64,000 nucleotides of DNA from Aquibaculum arenosum (lineage in GTDB: Bacteria > Pseudomonadota > Alphaproteobacteria > Kiloniellales > DSM-21159): positions 1 to 64,000 of the forward strand of contig NZ_JARHUD010000010.1 in NCBI RefSeq assembly GCF_029222965.1, read 5' to 3'. Position 1 is the first letter of the stretch. Each line of letters starts with the position of its first letter. The notes under the pieces were generated by a model. It saw nothing but the letters and a program-made list of their open reading frames with translations, was not told where the DNA came from and did not search any database. Below, piece after piece: positions 10,755-19,410 of the stretch. The position numbers and the translations under genes were made by a program.

Positions 10755-11329
10755 CAGCGGCGACCCTCCATCACGTCATCGACTGCAGCACGCGCGGCGC
10801 TTTCAGCCGGCGTCACGTCGATGAGTTTCTGTGTCACGGCCTGTGCTGCGCTCGTGGCCATGCCGGCGAGATCGCCTGTTGCCCGCGCCATGGCCTCCTC
10901 AATCTCCGCCTCTTCGCGACGATTGCGTTCGGCCTGCTCGCGTGCCACGACATCGAGCCGCTGCGCGGTATCGGCCTTGATCTCGTCACTGGTGGCTTTG
11001 AGGATTGCACCGGCCTCGCCGCGCGCTGTACCCAGCGCCTTCTCGTAGGCCTGCATCACCTCTTCCGCCTCAGCGCGCAGCCGTTCGGCACGGCCGAGGT
11101 CGTCGTCGATCTTCTCGCGGCGCCCTTCCACCACCTGTCCCAGGCGCGGCAGCACCTTCTTGGACATGATATAGTAGAGCGCAGCGAAGGTGACGATCAG
11201 CCAGAAGATCTGGCTTACATAGGTGTCGGTCTGGGTGAGCTGCGGCAGCCCACCCTCCGCGGCGCCGGCCGGCCCGGTGGCGAGTGCCACGGCAGCGACC
11301 GCCAGCGTTATGGTCGTTATGCGCGCCAT
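10754..11329 (-). CDS. atpG: F0F1 ATP synthase subunit b' (second b-type subunit)
   Basis: The diverged b-type stalk subunit, 191 residues, called AtpG or AtpF2 in alphaproteobacteria. It has an N-terminal Ala-rich segment (residues 1-23) that looks like a cleavable leader or extra membrane stretch. A membrane helix around QIFWLIVTFAALYYIM (about 39-54) follows, and then a long coiled coil to the C-terminus. The ATG at 11327-11329 was chosen because the upstream reading is Arg/Ser-rich and unlike the family. It should heterodimerise with AtpF. A 97-bp gap separates it from atpE, long enough for mRNA processing or a stoichiometry element. Confidence 0.93.
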   Translation of the reverse strand: MARITTITLAVAAVALATGPAGAAEGGLPQLTQTDTYVSQIFWLIVTFAALYYIMSKKVLPRLGQVVEGRREKIDDDLGRAERLRAEAEEVMQAYEKALGTARGEAGAILKATSDEIKADTAQRLDVVAREQAERNRREEAEIEEAMARATGDLAGMATSAAQAVTQKLIDVTPAESAARAAVDDVMEGRR

Positions 11330-11426
11330 TTCCCTGGTCACCGCCTCGTAAAGTTTCGGCGTTCTGGCGGAAAAGCGGCGGTCGGGCTTACGATCGGCAA
11401 GCCCGCACCGCACCGCTCGACCTGAC

Positions 11427-11651
11427 TCAGCCGAAGAGAACGAGGAGGGCGACAACCAGCGAGAAAATCGCGATGGCTTCCGTCACGGCAAAGCCGATCC
11501 AGATGTTTGCGCCGATCTCGTCCTTGGCCGCCGGGTTGCGGGCAATGGCCGCAAAGTAGTTGGACCAGACGTTACCGACACCCACGCCGGCACCAATCAT
11601 GCCGAGGGTGGCCAGGCCGGCACCGATCATCTTCGCAGCTTCGAGCTCCAT
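11427..11651 (-). CDS. atpE: F0F1 ATP synthase subunit c
   Basis: Proteolipid that forms the proton-driven rotor ring, 74 residues in two transmembrane helices. The polar loop R-N-P (38-40) that contacts F1 gamma/epsilon is present, and the essential proton-binding carboxylate is Glu58 in WIGFAVTEAIAIF. Glycine-rich GAGVGVG in helix 1 allows tight packing of the ring. The gene is flanked by relatively long gaps (76 bp upstream, 97 bp downstream), typical for atpE because c is needed in many copies per complex. Confidence 0.97.
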   Translation of the reverse strand: MELEAAKMIGAGLATLGMIGAGVGVGNVWSNYFAAIARNPAAKDEIGANIWIGFAVTEAIAIFSLVVALLVLFG

Positions 11652-11727
11652 TTTTCCGCTCCTGAGGTTTTGGTCGTCGAGTTGATGAAGAACCGATGGT
11701 TGGGAACGAGGGCGAACCTGCCCCCGC

Positions 11728-12480
11728 TTAGTGAAGGTGGATTGCGTCGTGCAGATAGACGCAGGTCAGAATGGTGAAGATGTAGGCCTGCAGCACCGCA
11801 ACCAGGAACTCCAGGGCGGTGATGCCCACCAGAGCCGCCAGCGGCACCACGCCCGCAATGCCCATGAGAAGGGTAAAGCCGGCGAAGACCTTCAGCAGGA
11901 TATGCCCGGCCATCATGTTGGCGAAGAGACGCATCGACAGGCTGATCGGGCGCGAGAGATAGGAGATGATCTCGATCGGCACCAGAATGACTGCCGTCCA
12001 CAGCGGCGCGCCGTGCGGGAAGAAAAGGCGCAGATAGCCGGCCCCGTGGCAAATGAAGCCAATGACGGTCACGGCGAGGAAGATCACCATCGCCATGAAG
12101 AAGGTCACCACCAGATGGCTGGTGAATGTGAAGGATATGGGGATCATGCCCAGCAGGTTGCCGAAGAGCACGAAGAGGAACAGCGAGAAGATGAAGGGGA
12201 AGTAGACCCGGCCTTCGCTGCCCACGTTCTGGCGCACCATGCCGGCGATCATTTCGTAGAGGATCTCGGCACAGGACTGCAGGCGCCCCGGCACGAGCGA
12301 ACGCCCGCGGGTCGCCATCATCATGAAGCCGGTGATCGCCGCCACCGCGATCACCATCCACAGCGCGGAGTTGGTGAAAGAGAGATCGAGACCGCCGACA
12401 TTCACCGTCACCAGCCGCTGAATCTCGAACTGGTGCAGGGGATCGACCGGAAAACTGCCGTCTTGCGCGCCCTGTGCCAC
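11728..12480 (-). CDS. atpB: F0F1 ATP synthase subunit a
   Basis: Membrane stator subunit that carries the two proton half-channels, 250 residues. The essential arginine is Arg184 in SLSMRLFANMMAGH, and five to six hydrophobic helices are evident. The N-terminus reads PLHQFEI, typical of alphaproteobacterial AtpB. It lies 22 bp downstream of atpI and 76 bp upstream of atpE, in the standard order. Together with atpE, b' and b it completes F0; the F1 genes are not in this window, as is usual for alphaproteobacteria, which split the two operons. Confidence 0.97.
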   Translation of the reverse strand: MAQGAQDGSFPVDPLHQFEIQRLVTVNVGGLDLSFTNSALWMVIAVAAITGFMMMATRGRSLVPGRLQSCAEILYEMIAGMVRQNVGSEGRVYFPFIFSLFLFVLFGNLLGMIPISFTFTSHLVVTFFMAMVIFLAVTVIGFICHGAGYLRLFFPHGAPLWTAVILVPIEIISYLSRPISLSMRLFANMMAGHILLKVFAGFTLLMGIAGVVPLAALVGITALEFLVAVLQAYIFTILTCVYLHDAIHLH

Positions 12481-12502
12481 GTCCGCTCTAACCCCTCGTC
12501 AG

Positions 12503-12853
12503 TCATGACCCGACATCATGCCGGGTCTTCTCCTTACGTTCCTTGGCCTGGCGTTCCAGTTCCCGGCCCGTGCGGATCACGTTCATAAACGCTGCCGCGC
12601 ACCCCAGGATCAGGAAGAGGATCATCAGCCAGGGCTTAGTGCCCAGCCAGGAATCCAGAACCAGACCCACTCCTACCCCAACGCCTACGGCCGCGACAAT
12701 CTCTGTCGCCATCCGCATACCCACGCCGATGCCACTGGGCACACCACCCCGACCGCTGTCACCGCGTTGTCTCTGACGCGGCCGCCGGGCCTGGGCAGCC
12801 TTCAGCTTGGCATCGAGCGCTTCGAAGGGAGACGGCTTTTCGGGCTTGGACAT
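12503..12853 (-). CDS. atpI: ATP synthase operon protein AtpI
   Basis: Small membrane protein at the head of the F0 operon, 116 residues. Residues 1-45 are basic and hydrophilic. The AtpI/F0F1-ATPase subunit domain follows, with two helices around IVAAVGVGVGVGLVLDSWLG and PWLMILFLILGCAAAFMNVIR, and a charged tail. AtpI helps c-ring assembly and may influence Mg2+ supply in some bacteria. The ATG at 12851-12853 gives MSKPEKPSPFEAL. The operon promoter should lie in the 158 bp between it and the smc stop, but I could not identify it securely. Confidence 0.92.
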   Translation of the reverse strand: MSKPEKPSPFEALDAKLKAAQARRPRQRQRGDSGRGGVPSGIGVGMRMATEIVAAVGVGVGVGLVLDSWLGTKPWLMILFLILGCAAAFMNVIRTGRELERQAKERKEKTRHDVGS

Positions 12854-13011
12854 GACTCTGACGCTCCTAACGGAACGGCCGCCGGCAAACGGCAACACCC
12901 GACCCCCGCCTCCAACTCGTCAGCGCCGGAAGGCGGGCGAACCTTACGGAGCGCCCCCTATCGCGTCAAGGCCGAATGGTGCAGCGCGTAATGCGGCACA
13001 AAAGCAGGCTT

Positions 13012-16000
13012 CTAGGCCGATTCGCGCAGGGCTGTGGCGCCCTCCAAGTCGACCGAAACGAGCTGACTGATACCCCGTTCGGCCATGGTGACGCCGAACA
13101 AACGGTCAACCCGTGCCATGGTCAGGCGATGGTGGGTGACGATCAGGAAGCGGGTCGAGAGCGCCGCCGCCAGTTCTTCCACGAGATCACAGAAACGATC
13201 CACGTTGGAATCGTCCAGCGGCGCATCCACCTCGTCCAGCACACAGACCGGCGCCGGATTCACCAGAAAGACGGCGAACAGCAATGCCAGCGCCGTCAGA
13301 GCCTGCTCCCCACCCGACAGGAGCGAGAGCACCTGCAGTTTCTTGCCCGGCGGACTGGCCATGATCTCCAGCCCCGCCGCCAGCGGATCCTCGGCCTCTG
13401 TCAGCTTGAGATGGGCATGGCCGCCCCCGAAAAGGCGCACGAAGAGTTCCGAGAAGCGCGCGTTGACCTTCTCAAAGGCCTCGAGCAAGCGCTGCCGGCC
13501 CTCGCGATTAAGCCCAGCAATCCCCTGGCGCAGCCGGGCGATGGCAGCGATCAGGTCCTCGCGCTCCCGGGTCATGGCGTCGATGCGCTCGGCCAACTCT
13601 TCGGCTTCCTGCTCCGCGCGCAGATTGACCGGTCCGATCCGCTCGCGCTCCTGCTGCAGGCGCTCAAGCTGGCGCTGCACCTCTCCGCGCTCGGGCAGCG
13701 GCTGATCCGGCATGATCTCTGCCAAGCCCCCCAGTTCGCTTATGCCGATCTGGAACTTTTCGCGCACCCGCTCCGCGAGGGTCCCCATGGCTTGGGCAGC
13801 CTGGGCGACACCAGCTTCCGCCCGCACCCGAGTTTCCCGGGCCTCGGCCAGGTGTTGCTCCATCTCCCGGGCCGCGCGCGTCGCCTCGGCCTGGCCCGAC
13901 TCTGCCTCCGCCAGTTCGGCCGCCGCGGCACGCCTGGCCGACTCGCTGGTTTCGATCTGCTGCTCCAGGGCGGCTTCCTGGGTCGCGATCTCTGCCGGCC
14001 GCTGGGCCAGGGCCGTCAGTTCCGATTCGGCTGCAGCCCGGCGCGCCTCCAGATCGCGACCATGCGCCGCGCCCTCCGATAACCGCCTATCCCAGGAGGC
14101 CCTCTCTCGGCCGATGGCTTCCAGGCGTTCCGCGCGCGCTTCGCTCTCGCGCAGGAGACGGCGCAGGTCCGACTCTGCCTCGGCCAGGGCGCTGCGGCGC
14201 TCGCTCAGTCTGGCCTTGCGGTCGGCGACCTCGGCGCGCGTTGCAGCCGTATCCGGTAGGGCAGCGATTTCGGCCTCCACCTCCGCCAGGCTGCGCGCAC
14301 TGTCCTGCCGATCGCTTTCCAGATTGGCCGCCTGCTCCTCCAGCGCCGCCAGGCGCGAGGCCTCTGCGGCCGCGCGCTGTTCCAGGCGGGCGGCCTGGGT
14401 CTGGGCCTCGGAGACGCGGGCGAAGGCCTGGCGCTGCGCCTCGCGGGCCTGCTTCTCCGCCGTATCTGCCGCCTGCACCTCCTGTTGCAGCTCCTCCCAG
14501 GCCGCTGCCGCCGCTTGCCGGCGCGCCTCGGCCTCGCCGCGCAGTGCGTCCAGTTCACTCAGGCGATTGCGCTGCTCCAGGCGCTGCGCCGCTGCAGTCG
14601 GCGCGCCGGCCGCTGCGGTGAATCCGTCCCAGCGCCAGAGCCCCCCATCGCGGCTCACCAGCCTTTGCCCCGGCAGCAGTGTCTCCTGCAGGTCGGCCGC
14701 GGGCGCATCGTCTTCGAGCACGCCGATCTGCTGCAGTCGCCGCTGCAGCGCCGCCGGTGCTTGCACCAGTTCTGCCAGGCAACGGCATCCGGCAGGCAGG
14801 GGCGCTATGTCCTCGTAAGGGGCGAGCGCCCGCCAGTGCAGCGGCGCCTCTTCCGCCAAGGGCGCTTCCAGATCCTCGCCCAGGGCCGCGGCCAGAGCCG
14901 CTTCCCAGCCCGGCTCGACGCTCAGTGAATCCAACAGCGCCGGGTGCGCCGAACCTTCGCCCCGATCGAGAAAGGCGGCTATGGCCTTGCGTTCGGCATC
15001 CAGACGGGTGACTTCCTCTTCGGTCGCGCGCAGGGCGGCGCGGCCCTCGCCCTGGCGCTCGCGCAGAGCGACCAGGGCAGCCTCAGCGGCCTCAACCGCG
15101 TGCTTCTGGGTCTCCTGCTCCTGCTGCGCTGCTTCCAGGGCGGCCCGGGCCTGCGGCAAGGCTGTGCGGTCGCTTCGATCGGCTTGCAGCTTCGCCAGTT
15201 CGGCGGCTGCCTCGCCCTTGCGGCGTTCCAGGCGGGCCAAGCCGTCGCGCAGTTCCTGCCCACGCTTGGCAAGCGCTGTCCGGCGCGCCTCGTTGGCGGC
15301 AAGTTGCTGGGACAGGGCGGCCAGAGCCTCTTCCTCCTCTGCCGCCGCCAGAGCCCGGGCATCGCGCTGCGACTCCGCTGCTTCGCGTTCTCCGACTTCG
15401 GTGATGACCGCCGCCTCCAGCCGCTGACGCTCCGCTTCCAGGCGCTTGAGCGCTTCCTCGGCATCGCGACTGAGCGCCTGGGCGCGGGCCAGGTCGCCAC
15501 TGAGCTGCTGCAGGCGCTGCTCCGCCGCACTGCGCGCGTCCGCCACCTGCTTTGCTTCCCGGCGCAGCGATTCGCGTTCCAGCGTGACGCGCTGCAGGGC
15601 TGCAGCGGCCTCGGCATCGCGCTGCCGCAGGGGCGCAAGCGCTTCCTGTGCCTCCTGGGCAACCTGCGCCGCTTGTGCCGCGCGCGTCGTGAAGCCGGCG
15701 ACCACGCGCTCGGCCTCCTGCAGCGCCGCCGCCGCGCGCGTTTCCGCTTCACGCCCCTCCAGCATGTCGAGGTAGAGCAGCAGCGCCTCCTGCCGACGCA
15801 GGGCCTGGGCGACGTTGCGGTAGCGGGTGGCCTGGCGCGCCTGACGCCGGAGCTGGGCCAGTTGTCCCTCCAGCGTGCCGATCACGTCCTCCAAGCGCTC
15901 GAGATTGGTCTCGGCGGCGCGCAGGCGCAGTTCGGCCTCATGACGACGCGAGTGCAGGCCGGTGATGCCGGCCGCCTCTTCGAGCAGATGCCGCCGGTCA

Positions 16001-16476
16001 CCCGGACGCGCGTTGATCAGCGCGCCGACGCGCCCCTGGCTGACGATGGCGGTGGATTGCGCCCCGCTGGCAGCATCGGCGAAGAGAAGCTGGACGTCGC
16101 GCGCCCGCACCTCCCGGCCGTTGATGCGGTAGAGGGAGCCGCGATCACGCTCGATGCGCCGGGAGACCTCCAGGAGGTCTTGATCGTTGAAGGCCACCGG
16201 GGCCAGGCGGTCCGCATTGTCGAGGGTGATGGTGACTTCCGCCAGGGAACGCGCCGGTCGCGTGGCGGTGCCGCCGAAGATCACGTCCTCCATCTCGCCG
16301 CCGCGCAGACGCTTGGCCGAGGTTTCCCCCATCACCCAGCGCAGCGCTTCGACGAGATTGGACTTGCCGCAACCATTGGGACCGACGATTGCCGTCGTCC
16401 CCGGCTCGATCAGAAGTTCGGTCGGCTCGACAAAGGATTTGAAGCCCGAAAGGCGAAGTTTGACGAACTGAACCAC
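13012..16476 (-). CDS. smc: Chromosome segregation protein SMC
   Basis: Condensin ATPase that organises and segregates the chromosome with ScpA/ScpB, 1154 residues. The N-terminal head carries Walker A GPNGCGKSN at 32-40. Two long Gln/Ala/Glu/Arg-rich coiled coils flank a hinge at about 510-650. The C-terminal head has the ABC signature LSGGEQALTALALLF and the Walker B CVLDEVDAPLDDSN. The start is a GTG giving MVQFVKLRLSGFKSF, the common alphaproteobacterial N-terminus. The hinge sits between the coils and contains Gly-rich stretches, as expected for dimerisation. Upstream lie a DsbA-like gene and dciA on the same strand, a widely conserved alphaproteobacterial order. Confidence 0.97.
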   Translation of the reverse strand: MVQFVKLRLSGFKSFVEPTELLIEPGTTAIVGPNGCGKSNLVEALRWVMGETSAKRLRGGEMEDVIFGGTATRPARSLAEVTITLDNADRLAPVAFNDQDLLEVSRRIERDRGSLYRINGREVRARDVQLLFADAASGAQSTAIVSQGRVGALINARPGDRRHLLEEAAGITGLHSRRHEAELRLRAAETNLERLEDVIGTLEGQLAQLRRQARQATRYRNVAQALRRQEALLLYLDMLEGREAETRAAAALQEAERVVAGFTTRAAQAAQVAQEAQEALAPLRQRDAEAAAALQRVTLERESLRREAKQVADARSAAEQRLQQLSGDLARAQALSRDAEEALKRLEAERQRLEAAVITEVGEREAAESQRDARALAAAEEEEALAALSQQLAANEARRTALAKRGQELRDGLARLERRKGEAAAELAKLQADRSDRTALPQARAALEAAQQEQETQKHAVEAAEAALVALRERQGEGRAALRATEEEVTRLDAERKAIAAFLDRGEGSAHPALLDSLSVEPGWEAALAAALGEDLEAPLAEEAPLHWRALAPYEDIAPLPAGCRCLAELVQAPAALQRRLQQIGVLEDDAPAADLQETLLPGQRLVSRDGGLWRWDGFTAAAGAPTAAAQRLEQRNRLSELDALRGEAEARRQAAAAAWEELQQEVQAADTAEKQAREAQRQAFARVSEAQTQAARLEQRAAAEASRLAALEEQAANLESDRQDSARSLAEVEAEIAALPDTAATRAEVADRKARLSERRSALAEAESDLRRLLRESEARAERLEAIGRERASWDRRLSEGAAHGRDLEARRAAAESELTALAQRPAEIATQEAALEQQIETSESARRAAAAELAEAESGQAEATRAAREMEQHLAEARETRVRAEAGVAQAAQAMGTLAERVREKFQIGISELGGLAEIMPDQPLPERGEVQRQLERLQQERERIGPVNLRAEQEAEELAERIDAMTREREDLIAAIARLRQGIAGLNREGRQRLLEAFEKVNARFSELFVRLFGGGHAHLKLTEAEDPLAAGLEIMASPPGKKLQVLSLLSGGEQALTALALLFAVFLVNPAPVCVLDEVDAPLDDSNVDRFCDLVEELAAALSTRFLIVTHHRLTMARVDRLFGVTMAERGISQLVSVDLEGATALRESA

Positions 16477-16551
16477 CGACGACTCGGTCCCCTGCGGCTA
16501 ATGGAGCGCAGCCACCAGGATGGGCCGGTCGAGGATCGCTCGCCCTCGTCC

Positions 16552-17166
16552 TCAGGCCGCGTCCAGGACCTGCGCGAAACTCTCGTAATCGCCGACGCCC
16601 TGGACCTTCTCACCATTGGCGAAGAAGGTCGGCGTCGAATTGACCCCGAACTCGTCACGGGCTTCCACGAAGCCCTCGAGGACAGCGTTCATGCCAGGCT
16701 CATCCTCTACCGCGGCGTTGAAGCGCTCCTGGCTGAGGCCGGCAAGCTGCGCATGGCGGGCAAGCGCCTCCAGCGGATCTTGAGCCTGCGACCACTGCGC
16801 CTGGGTTTCGAAGAGCACCTCGATGAACGCGAAAAAGGCCCGGTCTGTGGGCATGGCATTGGCCACCATGGCCGCCCGCAGCGCCAGCCCATCGAGCGGG
16901 AAGTGGCGATAGGCCAGCTTGGCCCGCCCCTCCTCTATCCACTCCGACTTCACTTGCGGCAGGATTTCCCGGTGAAAGCGCGCACAGTGCGGGCATGTAA
17001 GCGAGGAGTATTCGATGATGGTCACCGGCGCTTCCGACTCGCCCAGCACCCGATCTCCCTCGCGCAGGGCCACATCCTGCGCCGCCGCCGGTCGGATCAG
17101 CCCGCCCAACATCGGCGGCAGCACCGCCACGGCGGGAAGGCCCTTCAGTATCTGCCTGCGATTCAT
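16552..17166 (-). CDS. DsbA-family thiol:disulfide oxidoreductase
   Basis: Periplasmic thioredoxin-fold protein, 204 residues. The export signal has a twin-arginine-like N-R-R-Q-I-L-K at 2-8, then a hydrophobic stretch and AAAQD cleavage region around 27-31, so either Tat or Sec export is possible. The active site is C58-P-H-C61 in EYSSLTCPHCARFH, and a cis-proline loop NSTPTFF lies near 176-182. It belongs to the DsbA/BdbD/thioredoxin_4 group that forms or isomerises disulfides in the envelope. It sits between dciA and smc on the same strand with AGGTG before the ATG. The partner membrane oxidase is not in this window. Confidence 0.9.
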   Translation of the reverse strand: MNRRQILKGLPAVAVLPPMLGGLIRPAAAQDVALREGDRVLGESEAPVTIIEYSSLTCPHCARFHREILPQVKSEWIEEGRAKLAYRHFPLDGLALRAAMVANAMPTDRAFFAFIEVLFETQAQWSQAQDPLEALARHAQLAGLSQERFNAAVEDEPGMNAVLEGFVEARDEFGVNSTPTFFANGEKVQGVGDYESFAQVLDAA

Positions 17167-17280
17167 CTTTCACCTACCATATCTTGTGAATACTAGGGGG
17201 AGCCGACGCGCTCCTCAAGCCTTTCGGACGGGTCCGGGCAAAGCCATGACAGCCCGGCGGGGCGGAAATATGGCGGGGTC

Positions 17281-17802
17281 TCATCCCCTGCCCTTGCCGC
17301 CGACCGCCGTGCCAAGCCGCTCCAGTGCCTCACGCAAGCCCGGATCGTCAATCGCCGAGAGCCGCTGGTTCAGGCCGGCGGCCCTTTCCGGCGGCAGCGG
17401 CGCGGGCGCTTGCAGCGGCGGGCGTGGTGCTTTGCGGCGCACCGGCCCCTGTTTGAGACGCAGCCGCGCCACCAGCGCGTAGCCGAAGTACATGTTGACC
17501 CGCTCGGCCAACAGATCGCCACTGTGCTGCAGGTCGAGCGCCATGGCGGGGTCGACCCGCAAGTGCAGGGTGGCCTTGCGCTTTTCGTCGCGGGTTGGAA
17601 AGGCCAGCTTGAGCGGCTGCGTGTAGGCGGCGACCTCGGGTCCGACGATGACCTCCCAGTCCAGCAGCAATGCAGCTTCCGCCTTGGCAAAGCCCCTAAG
17701 CGCCGGCCGGGTCAGGCGAGGCACGAAGCGGGCCAGCGCGCTGGGCCAGCGCGCACGCCGATCCCTGCCCTGCCCGTCGTCCGCTTGCTGGCCGCCGCTC
17801 AT
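17281..17802 (-). CDS. DciA-like protein (DUF721)
   Basis: A 173-residue DUF721 protein. The core, roughly residues 25-115, contains the family pattern LLLDWEVIVGPEVAAYTQPLKL and the following basic strands; the C-terminus is Pro/Arg-rich and probably disordered. DUF721 proteins include DciA, the ancestral loader of the DnaB replicative helicase in bacteria lacking DnaC. The ATG at 17800-17802 overlaps the stop of the PepSY gene by 4 bp (ATGA), indicating coupled translation. The location between mutY and dsbA/smc matches the usual alphaproteobacterial neighbourhood, except for the intervening PepSY gene. The helicase-loading role is inferred from family membership. Confidence 0.82.
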   Translation of the reverse strand: MSGGQQADDGQGRDRRARWPSALARFVPRLTRPALRGFAKAEAALLLDWEVIVGPEVAAYTQPLKLAFPTRDEKRKATLHLRVDPAMALDLQHSGDLLAERVNMYFGYALVARLRLKQGPVRRKAPRPPLQAPAPLPPERAAGLNQRLSAIDDPGLREALERLGTAVGGKGRG

Positions 17803-18266
17803 AGCGCCTCGCGCTCCAGGATCTCGCCGCTGTAGGTATCCAGGCGCAGGCGCCAGCGCTGCCCCTCCGCGTCCTCGGCCTCGGCCTCGAAGGCACCACG
17901 GCGCCACTGCAATCCGCTGATCTCCGAATAGCCGCCATCGCGCAGCAGGCGCCGCACTTGGCTGTTCTGCAGCGCAGAGCCGCGGCTTTCCGGTACCGCA
18001 ATCTCCTGACCGCTGACGCCGTCCACCCAGATGCGGCTGCCGTCCTCCAGGTGCACCTGGTACACGCCCCCTTCGCGCCGCAGTTCGGCCACCGCATGGC
18101 CGGCCTCGCTCAAGCGCGACTCCAGTTCGGCCTCGCTGAGCAACAGCGCCTCGCCCTGCTCCCCCCTCTGCTGGAAGGGGAGCAGGAGCCCGGCAACCAG
18201 GACCGCCAGGGCAATGGCTGCACCACCCAGCACCAGGAGACGGATAATAAGAGTGTTGCGGTTCAT
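17799..18266 (-). CDS. PepSY-domain membrane-anchored protein
   Basis: A 155-residue protein with an N-terminal hydrophobic helix (about residues 7-30, IIRLLVLGGAAIALAVLVAGLLL) that could be a signal anchor. An envelope-facing region with two weak PepSY-like repeats follows. The second, with WRLRLDTYSGEIL near the C-terminus, is the clearest. PepSY domains are small extracytoplasmic modules often linked to protease inhibition or metal/redox systems; no specific role can be assigned here. The ATG at 18264-18266 gives a sensible anchor, and the stop overlaps the dciA start. It diverges from mutY over 26 bp, so the two 5' ends probably overlap or share control. Confidence 0.7.
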   Translation of the reverse strand: MNRNTLIIRLLVLGGAAIALAVLVAGLLLPFQQRGEQGEALLLSEAELESRLSEAGHAVAELRREGGVYQVHLEDGSRIWVDGVSGQEIAVPESRGSALQNSQVRRLLRDGGYSEISGLQWRRGAFEAEAEDAEGQRWRLRLDTYSGEILEREAL

Positions 18267-18292
18267 GACGCCTTCCAAGATGGTCCCCGGCC

Positions 18293-19399
18293 ATGGAAGA
18301 GTCCATATCGACCGCCCACGCAAGCAGCGAAGCGCCGCAGCCCGATCCTGCAGCCCTGCGCCAACGATTGCTGCAGTGGTACGACCGCCATGCCCGGCGC
18401 CTCCCCTGGCGCGCGCTGCCGGAGGAGGTGGCCGATCCCTACCATGTCTGGCTCTCGGAGATCATGCTGCAGCAGACCACGGTGGTCGCGGCCGCTCCCT
18501 ACTTCGAAGCCTTCCTGGCGCGCTGGCCGCGAGTCGAGGAGCTGGCGGCGGCGCCGCTGGATGAGGTGCTGACCGCCTGGGCGGGGCTGGGCTACTACGC
18601 CCGGGCGCGCAACCTGCACAAGTGCGCTCAAAGCCTGGTCGCCGAGCATGGGGGCCGCTTTCCACAGGAAGAAGCTGCCTTGCAAGCGCTGCCGGGTATT
18701 GGCGCCTACACCGCAGCCGCCATCGCCGCCATTGCCTTCGACAGGCCCGCCGCCCCCGTCGACGGCAACTGGGAGCGGGTCATTGCCCGGCTCTTCGCCA
18801 TCGAAACGCCCCTGCCGCCTGCGAAGGCCGAGATCCGCGAGGCCGCCGCCACGCTGGTTTCCCCGCAGCGACCGGGTGACTTCGCCCAGGCGATGATGGA
18901 CCTGGGGGCCATCCTGTGCCTGCCGGGACGCCCCAAGTGCCTGCTCTGCCCCTTGGCCGAGGACTGCGCCGCCTACGCGCTGAACCGCGAAAAGGAACTG
19001 CCGGCCCGCACACCCAAGGCAGCGAAGCCGACCCGCCGCGGCATCGCCTTCTGGACCATCGACGCGCAGGGACGGCTGCTGCTGCGCCGGCGGCCGGAAA
19101 AGGGCCTGCTGGGCGGCATGATGGAGGTGCCCTCCACCGAGTGGCGCGGCGATCACTGGAGTGAAGCCGAGGCGCTGCCCCAGGCGCCCTTCCCTGCCGA
19201 CTGGCGCGCGCTGCCCGGTCAGGTGCGCCACACCTTCACGCACTTCCATCTGGAACTGGAGGTCTGGGCCGGGCGAATCGAATCCGGCGCTTCCCCCCCG
19301 CCTGGTAGTTTGTGGGCCGAACCCGACGAACTGGATAAGCAGGCCCTGCCCAGCGTCATGCGCAAAGTCATCAGCCACGCGCTCAAGCGGGGCGGCTGA
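18293..19399 (+). CDS. mutY: A/G-specific adenine glycosylase MutY
   Basis: Base excision repair enzyme that removes adenine mispaired with 8-oxoguanine, 368 residues. The catalytic Glu56 is in SEIMLQQT, the HhH motif LPGIGAYTAAAI at 133-144, and the catalytic Asp157 in VDGN. Four cysteines at 209, 216, 219 and 225 (C-x6-C-x2-C-x5-C) bind the 4Fe-4S cluster. A C-terminal NUDIX-like domain, beginning near residue 245, recognises the oxidised guanine. Residue 160, right after the VDGN motif, is Trp where Val or Ile is usual. The gene diverges from the PepSY gene and converges with the CDF transporter, 11 bp apart. Confidence 0.95.
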   Translation: MEESISTAHASSEAPQPDPAALRQRLLQWYDRHARRLPWRALPEEVADPYHVWLSEIMLQQTTVVAAAPYFEAFLARWPRVEELAAAPLDEVLTAWAGLGYYARARNLHKCAQSLVAEHGGRFPQEEAALQALPGIGAYTAAAIAAIAFDRPAAPVDGNWERVIARLFAIETPLPPAKAEIREAAATLVSPQRPGDFAQAMMDLGAILCLPGRPKCLLCPLAEDCAAYALNREKELPARTPKAAKPTRRGIAFWTIDAQGRLLLRRRPEKGLLGGMMEVPSTEWRGDHWSEAEALPQAPFPADWRALPGQVRHTFTHFHLELEVWAGRIESGASPPPGSLWAEPDELDKQALPSVMRKVISHALKRGG

Positions 19400-19410
19400 G
19401 GTGGTGGTTT

